DNA from: Jacaranda mimosifolia
Lineage: Eukaryota > Streptophyta > Magnoliopsida > Lamiales > Bignoniaceae
Direction of reading: 5' to 3'
DNA length: 64,000 bases
NCBI GenBank assembly: GCA_018894105.1
Contig: CM032122.1
Span: 22,355,674 to 22,419,673 of the forward strand
A program made the position numbers and the translations under genes. Below, one piece after another: positions 21,848 to 30,640 of the stretch. Every line of letters begins with the position of its first letter. The stretch's first letter is position 1. The notes under the pieces are model-generated. The model saw only the letters and a program-made list of their open reading frames with translations. It did not search any database and was not told the DNA's origin.

Positions 21848-22312
21848 TATCACGTCCCAGTAGAAAATGTTCAAGGAGGTAAGACGACAGAGGTTAAGGA
21901 CTATCTGAAAGAACTCTGAAATACTATACATAGTTGTAGAAATTTATAGAACCTATGTAGAAACTTCTAGAGTAGATTCTAAAAACTTCTAATCTTAGAA
22001 AACTTCTGGAATTGTAACTTAAACCGTAGGATTGAATTGATCTCCACCGTCCATTCATGAGGATGGTTGTATAGATAGGTGAAGGACCTTATTTGTAAAA
22101 AAACCAAGTACAAACCAAGAAACCAAGTAGAAATCAAGAAATAAAAATCATCTTTGAGTTTTCTCTCTAAACTCTCTCTTGCTCTTAAAGTTTGGCTAAC
22201 TCACTTAGCACTCATAGCACTTGAAAAAGACGAGGCTGACTTAGCTAGTGTCGCATGGGGTGAATGAGCAGCTAATGTCGTATGGAAGCTAGTAAGAGAT
22301 AAGTCTATGATA
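21848..22312 (+). repeat. 5' LTR of the chromovirus
   Basis: It begins TATCACGTCCC (ancestrally TGTCACG by comparison with the other LTR) and ends AAGTCTATGATA. A TATA-like GTATAGATAGG at about 22069 corresponds to GTATAAATAGG in the 3' LTR. Downstream is a pyrimidine-rich TTTTCTCTCTAAACTCTC segment shared by both LTRs. Confidence 0.9.
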
Positions 22313-22314
22313 GG

Positions 22315-22326
22315 TGGTATCAGAGC
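22315..22326 (+). other. Primer binding site, initiator-Met tRNA
   Basis: TGGTATCAGAGC lies two bases after the 5' LTR and is complementary to the 3' end of plant initiator methionine tRNA. Confidence 0.9.
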
Positions 22327-22789
22327 TTGATTGGGATTGGTGCTGCGAAGAAGTTGATATGGCCAACGATAATATTTCAATCATTACTAAGGAGAGGAGC
22401 AGGGAGAACGTGCCAACCCACAGCAAAAACAAGCAGCGAGACTAAAGTAAGACTCGTGAGGGTACTGCTTGAGAAGGTTCCATTGGAGAGTTAAGCAAGA
22501 GGGTGGAACAAGTCGAGCATACCATCAAGATGTTGAAGGAGAAAATACTTGAACAACTTGACATGTTCAAGGGAGACCTTCAGACTAGCCTTGACGCCGG
22601 CACTCTGACAGAGGAATGGATGTCATGAATCGAGATAGAGGTAGAAGAACGCCTGACACGCATGGATGAGGCAATTCAGGGCATCATCCAGGCACTCCAA
22701 GCAAGCATTGAGGGGATACGCGAGGAGATCATATTATGCAAATGGGCGGTGGCCAGCGAAAATGCCATGGTAGGGGTTGTGACTAGAGA
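22327..22789. other. Leader and gag N-terminal region of chromovirus, degenerate
   Basis: The sequence between the primer site and the recognisable gag domain includes possible decayed coding sequence with coiled-coil character (for example ELSKRVEQVEHTIKMLKEK near 22490-22545), typical of the N-terminal gag of chromoviruses. Confidence 0.45.
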
Positions 22790-23480
22790 GTGAACCACCC
22801 AAAACGTTTAACAGAAAGAGAAATGCATAAGATGTTTGAGAACTTCTTATGGCAAATTAAGACTTACTTCGATGATCTCGGTTTTATCAATGAAGCATCA
22901 AAAGTAAGAATGACTTCTCTCTACCTCACTGGCATTGCTACTCTATGGTGGTGCAGGGAACAAGCTAACGTGGAAAGAGGTACAAGTCGGGTTGACACTT
23001 AGGAAGACTTCAACCGAGAGTTGAAGAAGCATTTTTACCCAGAGAACGTCGTGCATGAGGCCCAAAAAATGTTGCGTGAGTTGAAGCAACGAACAACTAT
23101 TCTGAAGTATGTTAAGAAGTTCACAACACTTATGCTACAAATACCTAACATGGCAGAGAAAGATTTGTTGTTTTACTTAATTAACGACCCCAAGGTTGGG
23201 TAAGGCAAAAAGTACACAGGAGGAATGTGATGACTTTAGATAAAGCCATTATTGTAGCCGAATCTCTTACCAAGTTCCAAAGAAACGTCTAACTTAGCAA
23301 GCCTAATAAAAGAAGAGTAACCCGACTAAGATAAGGGAGAGAAGAAAGACCACAGGGGCGGTCATAACAAGGTCTCATCGGGACAAAAAGACTTCGAGAA
23401 TAAGAATAAGATATTTGTGCCTAAGGATGATTGCTATATGTTCAAGGGGCTGCATGTGACGAAAGACTGCTCGAAGCTTA
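22790..23480 (+). pseudogene. gag: Chromovirus gag (capsid and zinc knuckle) remnant
   Basis: The product would form the intracellular virus-like particle. The retrotransposon gag domain is seen as FENFLWQIKTYFDDLGF, TSLYLTGIATLWW (~22830-22960), then FNRELKKHFYPENVVHEAQK, LRELKQRT and YVKKFTTLMLQIPNMAEKD up to ~23170. A zinc knuckle relic lies at about 23427-23466 (CYMF, then HVTKDC), where the second Cys has become Phe. Stops at about 23000 and 23203 break the frame. Confidence 0.85.
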
Positions 23481-23569
23481 GATCCATGTCGAAAATAGTT
23501 GAAGAGCATGAGGCATAAGCTAGTCTGAAATAAAGTGCAAGCCACATTGGGTCTTTACAACTACTTAAT

Positions 23570-24060
23570 GTCCTCAATGCCAAGGTGGCACCCATGACAT
23601 CGAGCAAGAGGCTGTTGTAAGTGGGAGCTAACATCAATGGCAAACCCGCTAAGGCAATAGTGGACACGGGGCGACACACAACTTTGTTGACAAGTAGGAG
23701 GCAAAGCGTCTAGCCTACACATCATGAAGGGGCAATAATGGTTCAAAACAGTAAATGCAAATGCCAAATGGCTTAACAACACCTCTAAAGCAGTGAACAC
23801 GAATTTAGGCACTTAGATTGGCCAAGTTAACTTCTTGGTGGCACTGATAGATGACTACAAGGTCATGCTAGGGATGGAGTTCCTACGCAAGGTAATGGCT
23901 ATCCCTATGCCTTATTTTAACTTGATGTGCATCTTGGCTAAGGAGGCAATGTGCATGGTGCCCTTCTCGAGTACACCCATGAGAAATAATGAAATGCCAC
24001 AGTTGTCAGTTACGTAATTGGCCAAGGGGGTCAAGACGGTGAACCGACTTGCATGACAAC
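23570..24060 (+). pseudogene. Chromovirus aspartic protease remnant
   Basis: A retropepsin active site VDTG is at 23660-23671, preceded by ANINGKPAKAI. After stops, the C-terminal protease portion is open from 23835 (MVALIDDYKVMLGMEFLRKV, then AIPMPYF and CMVPF). The frame ends at 24017 and similarity fades by about 24060, just before the point where reverse transcriptase should begin. Confidence 0.8.
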
Positions 24061-24114
24061 CATGAAGTCACAGAAACCTACAAATGGGCCACTAGGGATG
24101 TACACTACCCAAAA

Positions 24115-25440
24115 TGCAGGAGTACAAGCCTGGCAAGGCAAATGAAGTAATCGATGCCCTAAGCTAAAAAAGTAGGACTTACAGCTATTAGCCTAGCCAA
24201 AAGGACTGTGATGGACACAATCAAGCAGGGATTGGAGAATGGCCTTGTGGCTAGGGGCTAAGGAAGCTGGCCGAAGAAAAGAAGACCCAATATGTTTAGG
24301 TAGAGAGAGGTCTACTCTACACAAAGGGGCGACACTTGTACGTGCCTAACTGGAACAATTTGAGGTGAGAGCGTATCCGAGAATGCCATGACACCAAGTG
24401 GGCAGGACAACTGGGACAAAAGAGGACGTTAACACTACTTGAAATGACGTACTTCTGCCCCAAATAAAGGATAAAGTTGAGGTGTACGTGCAAACCTACC
24501 TCGTATGTCAACAAGATAAATGAGAGAATAAGCAACCCATTGGGCTATTTGAACTATTACCAGTTCCCGAGCATCCATGGGAATCTATTCCATGGACTTC
24601 ATAAGTGCCCTACTAATGTCAGAAGGATTTGGTTCGATCATGGTCTTAGTGGATAGGTTTTCTAAGTGTGGAACCTTTATACTAGGCTCGAAGGATTGCA
24701 CGGCCAAAGAGGAAACAAGGGTGTTTTTCAAAAAACATGGTGAAGTACTGGGGTTGCTTAGGAGTATCATAAGTGATCGAGACCCCTACTTCACTGGCAA
24801 GCTATGGACGAAACTTTTCAAGTTGCTTGGGACGGAGCAGTGTTTCTCTATAAGTTTTCAACCGTAAATCGATGGCCAGACTTAATAGGTGAACGTATTG
24901 TTGGAGTGTTACTTAAGGCACTTTGTGAGTGCCAACCAAAGGGATTAAGGCAAGCTCTTGGATGTAATGAAGTTTTCCTATAACTTGTAGCGGAGTGAGG
25001 TTATGGGATGGAATCTATTCGAGCTAGGAATGGGACAACAACCTCACACTCCACATACGCTGGCAACATCACTTGATGGAAAGAGTCCCATTGCAATTAA
25101 GATGGCTAATTCATGGGAAGAACATACCAACTTAGCACATTCGAGCTTAGATAAGGCCTCTAAAAAGATGAAGAAATAGGCAGATGAGAAACGACACTCG
25201 AAGGAGTTCAAGATTAGTGACCAAGACTTGGTGAAGCTGCTATCTCAACAATTCAAGGTGTTATGAGGGATGCACAAAAGCTTAGTGCACAAGTATGAAG
25301 GGCCGTTTGAGATCACCGCACGGGTAGGTAAGGTATCTTACTGACTTGACTTACTGAGTAATTTGAAGATTCACCTGGTCCTTCACATAAGCATGTTGAA
25401 GTCTTATTAAGGGGACAAGAAATACCCGAGCTGAGGGGAA
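24115..25440 (+). pseudogene. Chromovirus RNase H tail and integrase remnant
   Basis: It opens with YKPGKANEVIDALS (~24122-24163), the conserved end of the RNase H region, directly after the protease, so RT is missing. The integrase zinc-binding region (~24380-24530) has ECHDTKWAG and VYVQTYLVCQQDK; one His and one Cys of the HHCC set are replaced. The core is open at 24577-24867: SMDFISALL with the first Asp, VLVDRFSKCGTFI and SDRDPYFTG with the second Asp. The block that should hold the catalytic Glu reads DGQT followed by TAA at 24883-24885 and TAG, so it is lost. C-terminal integrase sequence continues with many stops to about 25420. Confidence 0.85.
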
Positions 25441-25499
25441 TCACATCAAGCACCTCCCACTATGACCAAGTTTTATGATAAGGAAGTGGAGAAAGTCTT

Positions 25500-25640
25500 G
25501 ACATCTTGAGTGATGAGACGACGAGGCATTCCACCAAGCACACAGTACTTGATCAAATGGAATGGACTACCTAAGTTTGAGGTAACATGAGAGACAAAAG
25601 AAGACTTGTGGCAGTTCCATGGCCAACTCTAAAACTTCAA
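25500..25640 (+). pseudogene. Chromodomain remnant at integrase C-terminus
   Basis: The reading GIPPSTQYLIKWNGLPKFEVT, a stop, then ETKEDLWQFHGQL matches the aromatic YLIKW, WxxLP and E-x-T-W-E pattern of plant chromoviral chromodomains, with the W of TWE replaced by a stop. In active elements this domain steers integration toward particular chromatin. Confidence 0.75.
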
Positions 25641-25663
25641 CACAATGAAAGAGTCTCTAACTT

Positions 25664-25676
25664 AGGTGGAGGAGGA
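25664..25676 (+). other. Polypurine tract of the chromovirus
   Basis: AGGTGGAGGAGGA lies immediately before the 3' LTR start TGTCATG. Confidence 0.8.
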
Positions 25677-26141
25677 TGTCATGCTCGGGCAAAAAACATG
25701 TGAAGAGGTAAGACAATAGAGGTTAAGGACTATCTAAAAGAACTCTGAAACATTGTACATAGTTGTAGAAAATTGTAAAACTTCTGTAGAAACTTCTAGA
25801 GTAGGTTCTGGAAATTTCTAGTCTTAGGAATTTTTGAAATTGTAATATAGACTATAGGATTGAATTGATCTCTACCGTCTATTCAGGATGATGGTTGTAT
25901 AAATAGGAGAAGGACCTCATTTGTTAAAAAACCAAGTACAAACTAAGAAACCAAGTAGAAATCAAGTAATAGAAATCCTCTCTAAGTTTTCTCTCTAAAC
26001 TCTCTCTTGCTCTTAAAGTTTGGCTAACTCACTTAGCATACACGGCACTTGAAAAGAGCAAGGCTCACTTAGCTAGTGTAGCATGGGGCGAACAAGCAAC
26101 TAAGTGCCATACAGAAGCTTATAAGAGACAAGTTCGTGACA
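25677..26141 (+). repeat. 3' LTR of the chromovirus
   Basis: It begins TGTCATGCTCGG and ends GTTCGTGACA, so the termini form TGTCA...TGACA. It is 465 bp like the 5' LTR and aligns with it throughout, with scattered substitutions. A clear TATA box (GTATAAATAGG) is near 25898. Confidence 0.92.
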
Positions 26142-26974
26142 CAATACTTACTATGAGCGTCAGCCCGTTACTTGTGTGTGTAATGTCTATCAAGCTACGT
26201 ACCAAGTTCACTATATTATCTTGCATGGAAATCCTAGTTCATGTACACACTTTTCTAAGTCTTGCACAAGTTTGCGCATCGCCCCTTCTAAGTGTTGTGC
26301 AAGTGTGCATGTTGTTTAGTCCCACGTGAACACCATCTCGTCAATGCCTATCTCTTATACACAATCTGTGCTAATCTTGGCACACAACACACAACACGAT
26401 CCAACCTATACCTATGGTCTAATCCCGTCTGCCCAATACTTAGCCCAAACTTAATATGCCGCATCATACCGATACTAAACTTACACCATTATGCTCAATC
26501 AACTATACTAGTGCCATCAAACATTTTGGGGGCATACAAGCCACCACCATTTGAGAAGTCCGATGTCCTCATTAGAGCTATGGGAAACACCCCACTTGTT
26601 TGTCACATTAATGTATTAAAACATGTGCAAGTGTTCAAAATAAATGCCATTAGTAAAACCTTTGCTCAACAACTTACTAACCTTGCGTGTTTATTTCATG
26701 TTGCACCAAGTCGGCACGGGTTTGGACTTCCATGAAATATTGCCAAACTCTTTGATCTGGCCAATGCCCAAACTTAGCTAGATTTTGGACTACTTTTAAA
26801 TTCACCAACCAATAGCTTTTAACTTCACCCCATACAGTAAATGAAGCAAACTCTCTTCACTATTTTCTTAGCAAATATCACCATCACTACCTAATGTGGA
26901 AGTAGTACCAGCCCTTTAGCATGCATTAGTCATTTACCTGTTGGCTCATCAGTTAACTTTTTTCCTCTTTTTTC
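26142..26974. other. Intergenic sequence, no gene recognised
   Basis: A 147-codon open frame (26292-26735, +) is rich in Cys, His, Asn and Pro and resembles nothing I know; it is probably chance. The sequence is continuous with 21281-21847 if the chromovirus is removed. It may belong to the same old minus-strand gypsy copy as the protease scrap that follows. Confidence 0.4.
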
Positions 26975-27295
26975 GGTACTATCCTACTTACTTTCACAAA
27001 GCACGGCTACTTATCATCAAGAATCATCATCAACCTACCCAAGGAAGGGATCGCAATAGCCTTTGAATTTTTGAGGAAATCACTATCAAATACCATGTCA
27101 AAATATCCAAACCAACAGCTATTAGCTTGCTCTGCCAATCACAAACTTTTAACTTGACTGTGGCTATGCCCTTCATTATCTTGGGCTACTGATCACAACC
27201 ATAACCAACACATTTGTTTTTCCAAGTTTAGCACTAGCTTCTAAACTTATTCTTCCACAATAAAGCTACGCGTGGCCCTCGAGTGTAGTGTTGCT
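26975..27295 (-). pseudogene. Minus-strand Ty3/gypsy protease fragment
   Basis: On the minus strand, TLHSRATRSFIVEE (~27250-27292) occupies the place of the retropepsin D-T/S-G-A motif and has lost the catalytic Asp. VKLKVCDWQSKL follows, and then in another frame FDMVFDSDFLKNSKAIAIP and LGRLMMILDDK (~27012-27100), which parallel the GMEFLRK...AIPMP block of the chromovirus at 23870-23915. It is in opposite orientation to the chromovirus, so it is a separate, older copy. Frame changes and stops are present; neighbouring gag or RT sequence was not recognised. Confidence 0.6.
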
Positions 27296-28375
27296 TTAAC
27301 TTGTATGTCATCCAACTTGGATATACATCAGTTCTTCATTTTTATAAGATTTAGACTTACCCCTCAGTTCATTTGCACCTTCTCCATCTGTTTCATCCTT
27401 TTAACTATCAATGTCCTAAGTTTTCCTAATTAGAGCAATCCCTTTATTTTCCCCTTTATCCTGATAATGAATTATGACATTATTATTTTATGTAATTGCT
27501 ATTTTCATAGTTTTGTAAATTAAGGATATGTATTTGAAATATATGTTAATTTTTTGCATAATATAGATAATATATATTATTCAAAAATACTTTATACATA
27601 TAGAAATTACATGTAAAAAAGAAAATAGAGGAAGTCGTCACCACAGTGTCGTCTCCAGTCCATAGACCCAAAACACTTCATACACCCCCAGCCAATCCCT
27701 AACCTCCACTGAATGTTGCATATTTTGGCACTAGCAATTGTTTATTTACATATCTGATGTTCACACAGACACACACTCAACTTTTCCATCTCCAAATTGG
27801 GATATAATAACATTTGAAAGTCACAGCTTTTCTGCTCTAGTCCTGCGGTGACGACCGCATAGAGAGCTTTTTGTATTCTGGTAACCCTCTCTTGTCTTTC
27901 ATTGTCACTTTCTTCAATTAGTTGCGTATATGGGGTGTATGCCATTGCTAGTGTCTACTTTTTATTGTTTTGCCATTAATTTGAGTTGTATTTCCTATTG
28001 CTTCCTAGTATAATTCTTCGTATTCGTTGGTCATTGAATTTTTAAGTACTGCATACTGAATAATCCTCTTTATATGTTAGTTGAGTTTGGAATTTCTTGT
28101 GGGTTCAAAGCACTGAGTGATATTTTCATGTTTTTCCCAAGCTAATGCTTGATGCATTTTAGTGTCTATAGTTATATGGCTGCCTAATTCATCAGTCTCT
28201 TGCAACCATTGAGCCAAAATGACGTCCCTCAATAAAGGAATGCGCAGTTAGTACCAATTTCTCGGTCTTCTTCATTCAGTTGTTATCTCATTATTGGATT
28301 TTCTTTTTTGTACTTATTAGTAGAATTATGTCTATTATGGACAAAGCAATAATTTGAAAATTAATGTTCATATAT
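27296..28375. other. Intergenic sequence before the TRIM
   Basis: AT-rich sequence. The only notable open frame is the 67-codon minus-strand one listed at 27742-27945. No other gene, TIR or LTR is recognised. Confidence 0.45.
27742..27945 (-). CDS. Short minus-strand open frame, unrecognised
   Basis: A 67-codon ATG-started frame (MAYTPYTQLIEESDNERQER..., 27945 to 27742) lies in a slightly GC-richer patch. The first 40 residues are charged and amphipathic and could form a helix. It has the orientation of the protease scrap at 26975-27295 and could be the N-terminus of that element's gag, but no gag motif is visible. Chance is equally likely. Confidence 0.2.
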   Translation of the reverse strand: MAYTPYTQLIEESDNERQERVTRIQKALYAVVTAGLEQKSCDFQMLLYPNLEMEKLSVCLCEHQICK

Positions 28376-28494
28376 TATTAGTGCCCCACATCGGTAAAAT
28401 AAATAAGTTGTGGTCTCTATATATGATCTTGGACAATCCTTACCTCTTAAGCTAGCTTTTAGGATAAGTTAGGCCCAAGGTCCATTCTTTAATA
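28376..28494 (+). repeat. Left LTR of the TRIM
   Basis: TATTAGTGCCCCACATCGG to TTTAATA, including CTCTATATATGATC as a TATA-like segment. It aligns with 28621-28732; an ~8-bp segment around GCTAGCTTTT is longer here. Confidence 0.85.
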
Positions 28495-28506
28495 TGGTAT
28501 CAGACC
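28495..28506 (+). other. Primer binding site of the TRIM
   Basis: TGGTATCAGACC, one base away from the TGGTATCAGAGC of the chromovirus, complementary to initiator-Met tRNA. Confidence 0.8.
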
Positions 28507-28620
28507 ACCTATTTTCGATGTTGGGTTACCCATTGTTGTTGCCACCTATTTCATGTTATTCCATACTATAGATGTTCATTCCTGGGCATGCGATATTTAT
28601 TCCTGGGCGTGTGCGGGGTG

Positions 28621-28732
28621 TGTTAGTGTCCCACATCGGTAAAATAAATAAGTTGAGGTCTCCATATATAGTTTTGGATAATCCTCACCTCTTGAGTTAG
28701 GGTGAGTTAGGTCCAAGGTCCATTATTTAATA
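28621..28732 (+). repeat. Right LTR of the TRIM
   Basis: TGTTAGTGTCCCACATCGG to TTTAATA, preceded by the G-rich tract at 28609-28620. Confidence 0.85.
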
Positions 28733-29189
28733 TATGTGCAACTTTAGGCTATACAAGATAGTGTGATAGTTAATGTTAAACTCTCTTGTGATAGGAAGCA
28801 TTCTTTGCTAATGCCTATTTGCAATATGTTGGGTGGCATGGAGTTCAGATAATATAAATGGATATTGGTCTAAGTTAGTTTAGCTTTTACACTATATAGC
28901 CAAAAAATATTTGTGAATTAACTTTATAGAACAAGATGCGATCCAGAGTACTTCTGCTTTGTTTATCAAGACAGCTATGAATTGAATTATTCATGTACTT
29001 TCCCCATTTTTAGTCTTTAAAAATGTGGTTCATTTCTAGTTATCTCTTATTTGATTTGTGGAACTTGCCTCTTCAAAAAAAAAATTGACTAGCTACATAC
29101 CTTACCTTATGTGAATATCTATAGTTGCCAAACTAACTTAAGGCTAATAAAACCACTTTATTCATAGATTGATAAAATATCATGTAATC
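28733..29189. other. Spacer, no feature recognised
   Basis: AT-rich sequence with no open frame of note. It may contain decayed upstream MULE transposase sequence, but I could not see motifs. Confidence 0.4.
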
Positions 29190-29489
29190 ATAATTGCGCT
29201 TGCATCGAGTAAAAGTCACTTTCACCATATGATTTTACCGATCAATACTACCTAGTTGAGATGTATCAATAAGCATACTAAGCAATGAAAAAACCATATT
29301 CCTACTTTTGATCTACATGTGCTCCCTCTAGATGATGATGGTGTCATTAATGCACCTAATTGCCAATCTCAATCGGGTCGTAGAAAGACACAGAGGATTC
29401 CATCACAAATTGAGAAATGTGTTACTAAGTGTAAATGGTGTGGTAGGCCAGTGCATAGTCATCGAACTTGCAAAGAATCAGTAAACTAG
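29190..29489 (+). pseudogene. C-terminal fragment of a MULE (MuDR-like) transposase: SWIM end and zinc knuckle
   Basis: The fragment begins NCACIE (~29197-29214), the end of a SWIM-type zinc-binding motif, followed by LSPYDFTDQYYLVEMYQ (~29221-29270). After a frame change comes a segment ending DLHVLPLDDDGVINAPNC, then GRRKTQRIPSQIEK and a CCHC zinc knuckle CKWCGRPVHSHRTC (C-x2-C-x4-H-x4-C, 29428-29474). It stops at 29489. This order is that of plant Mutator-like transposases. The catalytic domain is missing and stops occur at ~29215 and ~29271, so only a relic remains. A GTAAAC donor-like site after the knuckle (29481) and CAG at ~29614 might mark a lost intron. Confidence 0.72.
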
Positions 29490-29849
29490 CTAAATTAGCT
29501 TAACTTTAATAATGTACTACTTGATTTCCATTTTCTTTCTATCCTTATTCTTATATTAAGTTTTATCATTTACTAATGCTTGTTTATTTTGTCTTTGCTT
29601 TTTTCTTAATCAGCAAAAAGAGTTTTTGTTGGAGATGTGGGTATGAAGAAAGAAAAGATTTTGAAGAACATTAGATTGTATCATTTGTACTAAAATCGTA
29701 ATGTGTTTGTGGATTACTTTAGATTGTTGCATTGAACTTTAACATAGACAACTACTTTTCACTATGTATTTTTAAAAATATTATGTGAACATATTCTGTT
29801 TATTATATTGTCTTTGCAAGTACTAATTTGTGTTTTATACTTGATTCGG
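29490..29849. other. Spacer between MULE fragment and satellite
   Basis: AT-rich sequence including a short GAAGAAAGAAAAGATTTTGAAG segment that may be the last transposase codons. No repeat units of the downstream satellite are visible before about 29850. Confidence 0.45.
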
Positions 29850-30640
29850 GGACATAAATGCACTTTATTACGACAATTATGTACTTGATTTTCATCAAAA
29901 ATGGACTAGCAATTACCTACACAGATTTTTTTAGATATTAGTGCTTTAGTACTTCACTAAGGGAGAACTATTCTTGATTTTGAAACATATGTACTTCATT
30001 ATAGCAAACATATATTTGATTTCCACTAAAAATGTACTAGTAGTTGCCTGAACAGATTGTGCAAGATATTTGTATTTAGTACTTCACTAAGGTTTTTACA
30101 CTTGATTTCAGGATGTATGTACTTCATAATGGCAAATATGTGCTTCATTTTCACTAAAAATGTACTACCAGTTGCCTGTATAGATTTTCTGAGATATCAA
30201 TGCTTCAATACTTCACTAAGAGAGATTTATATTTGATTTTGAAACAAATGTACTTCATTATTGCGAATATGTACTTAATTTCCACTGAAAATATATTAGC
30301 AGTTGCCCGAATAAATTGGGTAAGATATTTGTATTTAGTTCTTCACTAAGGGAGAGATATACTTGATTACGGGAACGTATGTACTCCATTATAGCAAATA
30401 AGCACTTGATTTCCACTGAAAATGTACTAGCAATTGCCTTTACAGATTTCTCGAGATATCAGTACCTTAGTACTTCACTAAAGGAGATTTAAACTTGATT
30501 TCAAAACATATGTACTTCATTATGGCAAATGAATACTTGATTTCCACTGAAAATATGGTAGTAGTTACCTGAACAAATTGTCTGACATATCTGTATTTTG
30601 TACTTCACCAAGGGAGATTTATATTTGATTTCGAGACATA
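29850..30640 (+). repeat. Basal 131-bp tandem units at the array edge
   Basis: GTACTTC-type unit starts fall at 29860, 29991, 30119, 30250, 30381, 30512 and 30641, giving spacings of 131, 128, 131, 131, 131 and 129. Here the 131-bp units run consecutively before the first complete 1.1-kb monomer, exposing the simplest level of the array. The first unit is the most diverged, as is usual for array edges. Confidence 0.85.

Larger units (their letters stand above)
21848..26141 (+). mobile_element. Ty3/gypsy chromovirus, 4294 bp, RT deleted
   Basis: Two LTRs of 465 bp each (21848-22312 and 25677-26141) enclose an initiator-Met tRNA primer site, gag, protease, an RNase H tail, integrase and a chromodomain. 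The order and the C-terminal chromodomain define a chromovirus. The coding region is riddled with stops and lacks the reverse transcriptase and most of RNase H between about 24060 and 24120. The flanks share CAAT (left CCAAT, right CAATA), a plausible but imperfect target duplication. The LTRs differ at many positions, so the insertion is not recent. Confidence 0.9.
28376..28732 (+). mobile_element. TRIM (terminal-repeat retrotransposon in miniature), about 357 bp
   Basis: Two direct terminal repeats of ~115 bp (28376-28494 and 28621-28732) enclose a ~126-bp non-coding interior. Each repeat begins TnTTAGTGnCCCACATCGG and ends CCAAGGTCCATTnTTTAATA. A methionine-tRNA primer site (TGGTATCAGACC) directly follows the left repeat, and a G-rich tract (GTGTGCGGGGTG) precedes the right one. 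No coding capacity, as expected for a TRIM mobilised in trans. TATAT flanks both sides, compatible with a 5-bp target duplication, although the exact ends are ambiguous. Confidence 0.85.

Noticed and set aside
26292..26735. 147-codon plus-strand frame as a host gene exon
   Set aside because: No recognisable domain, no splice context, and a Cys/His/Pro/Asn composition expected from chance reading of this sequence.
28376..28732. Cassandra-type TRIM with a 5S rRNA promoter in its LTR
   Set aside because: The repeats show none of the 5S box A/box C sequence I would expect, so it is treated as an ordinary TRIM.
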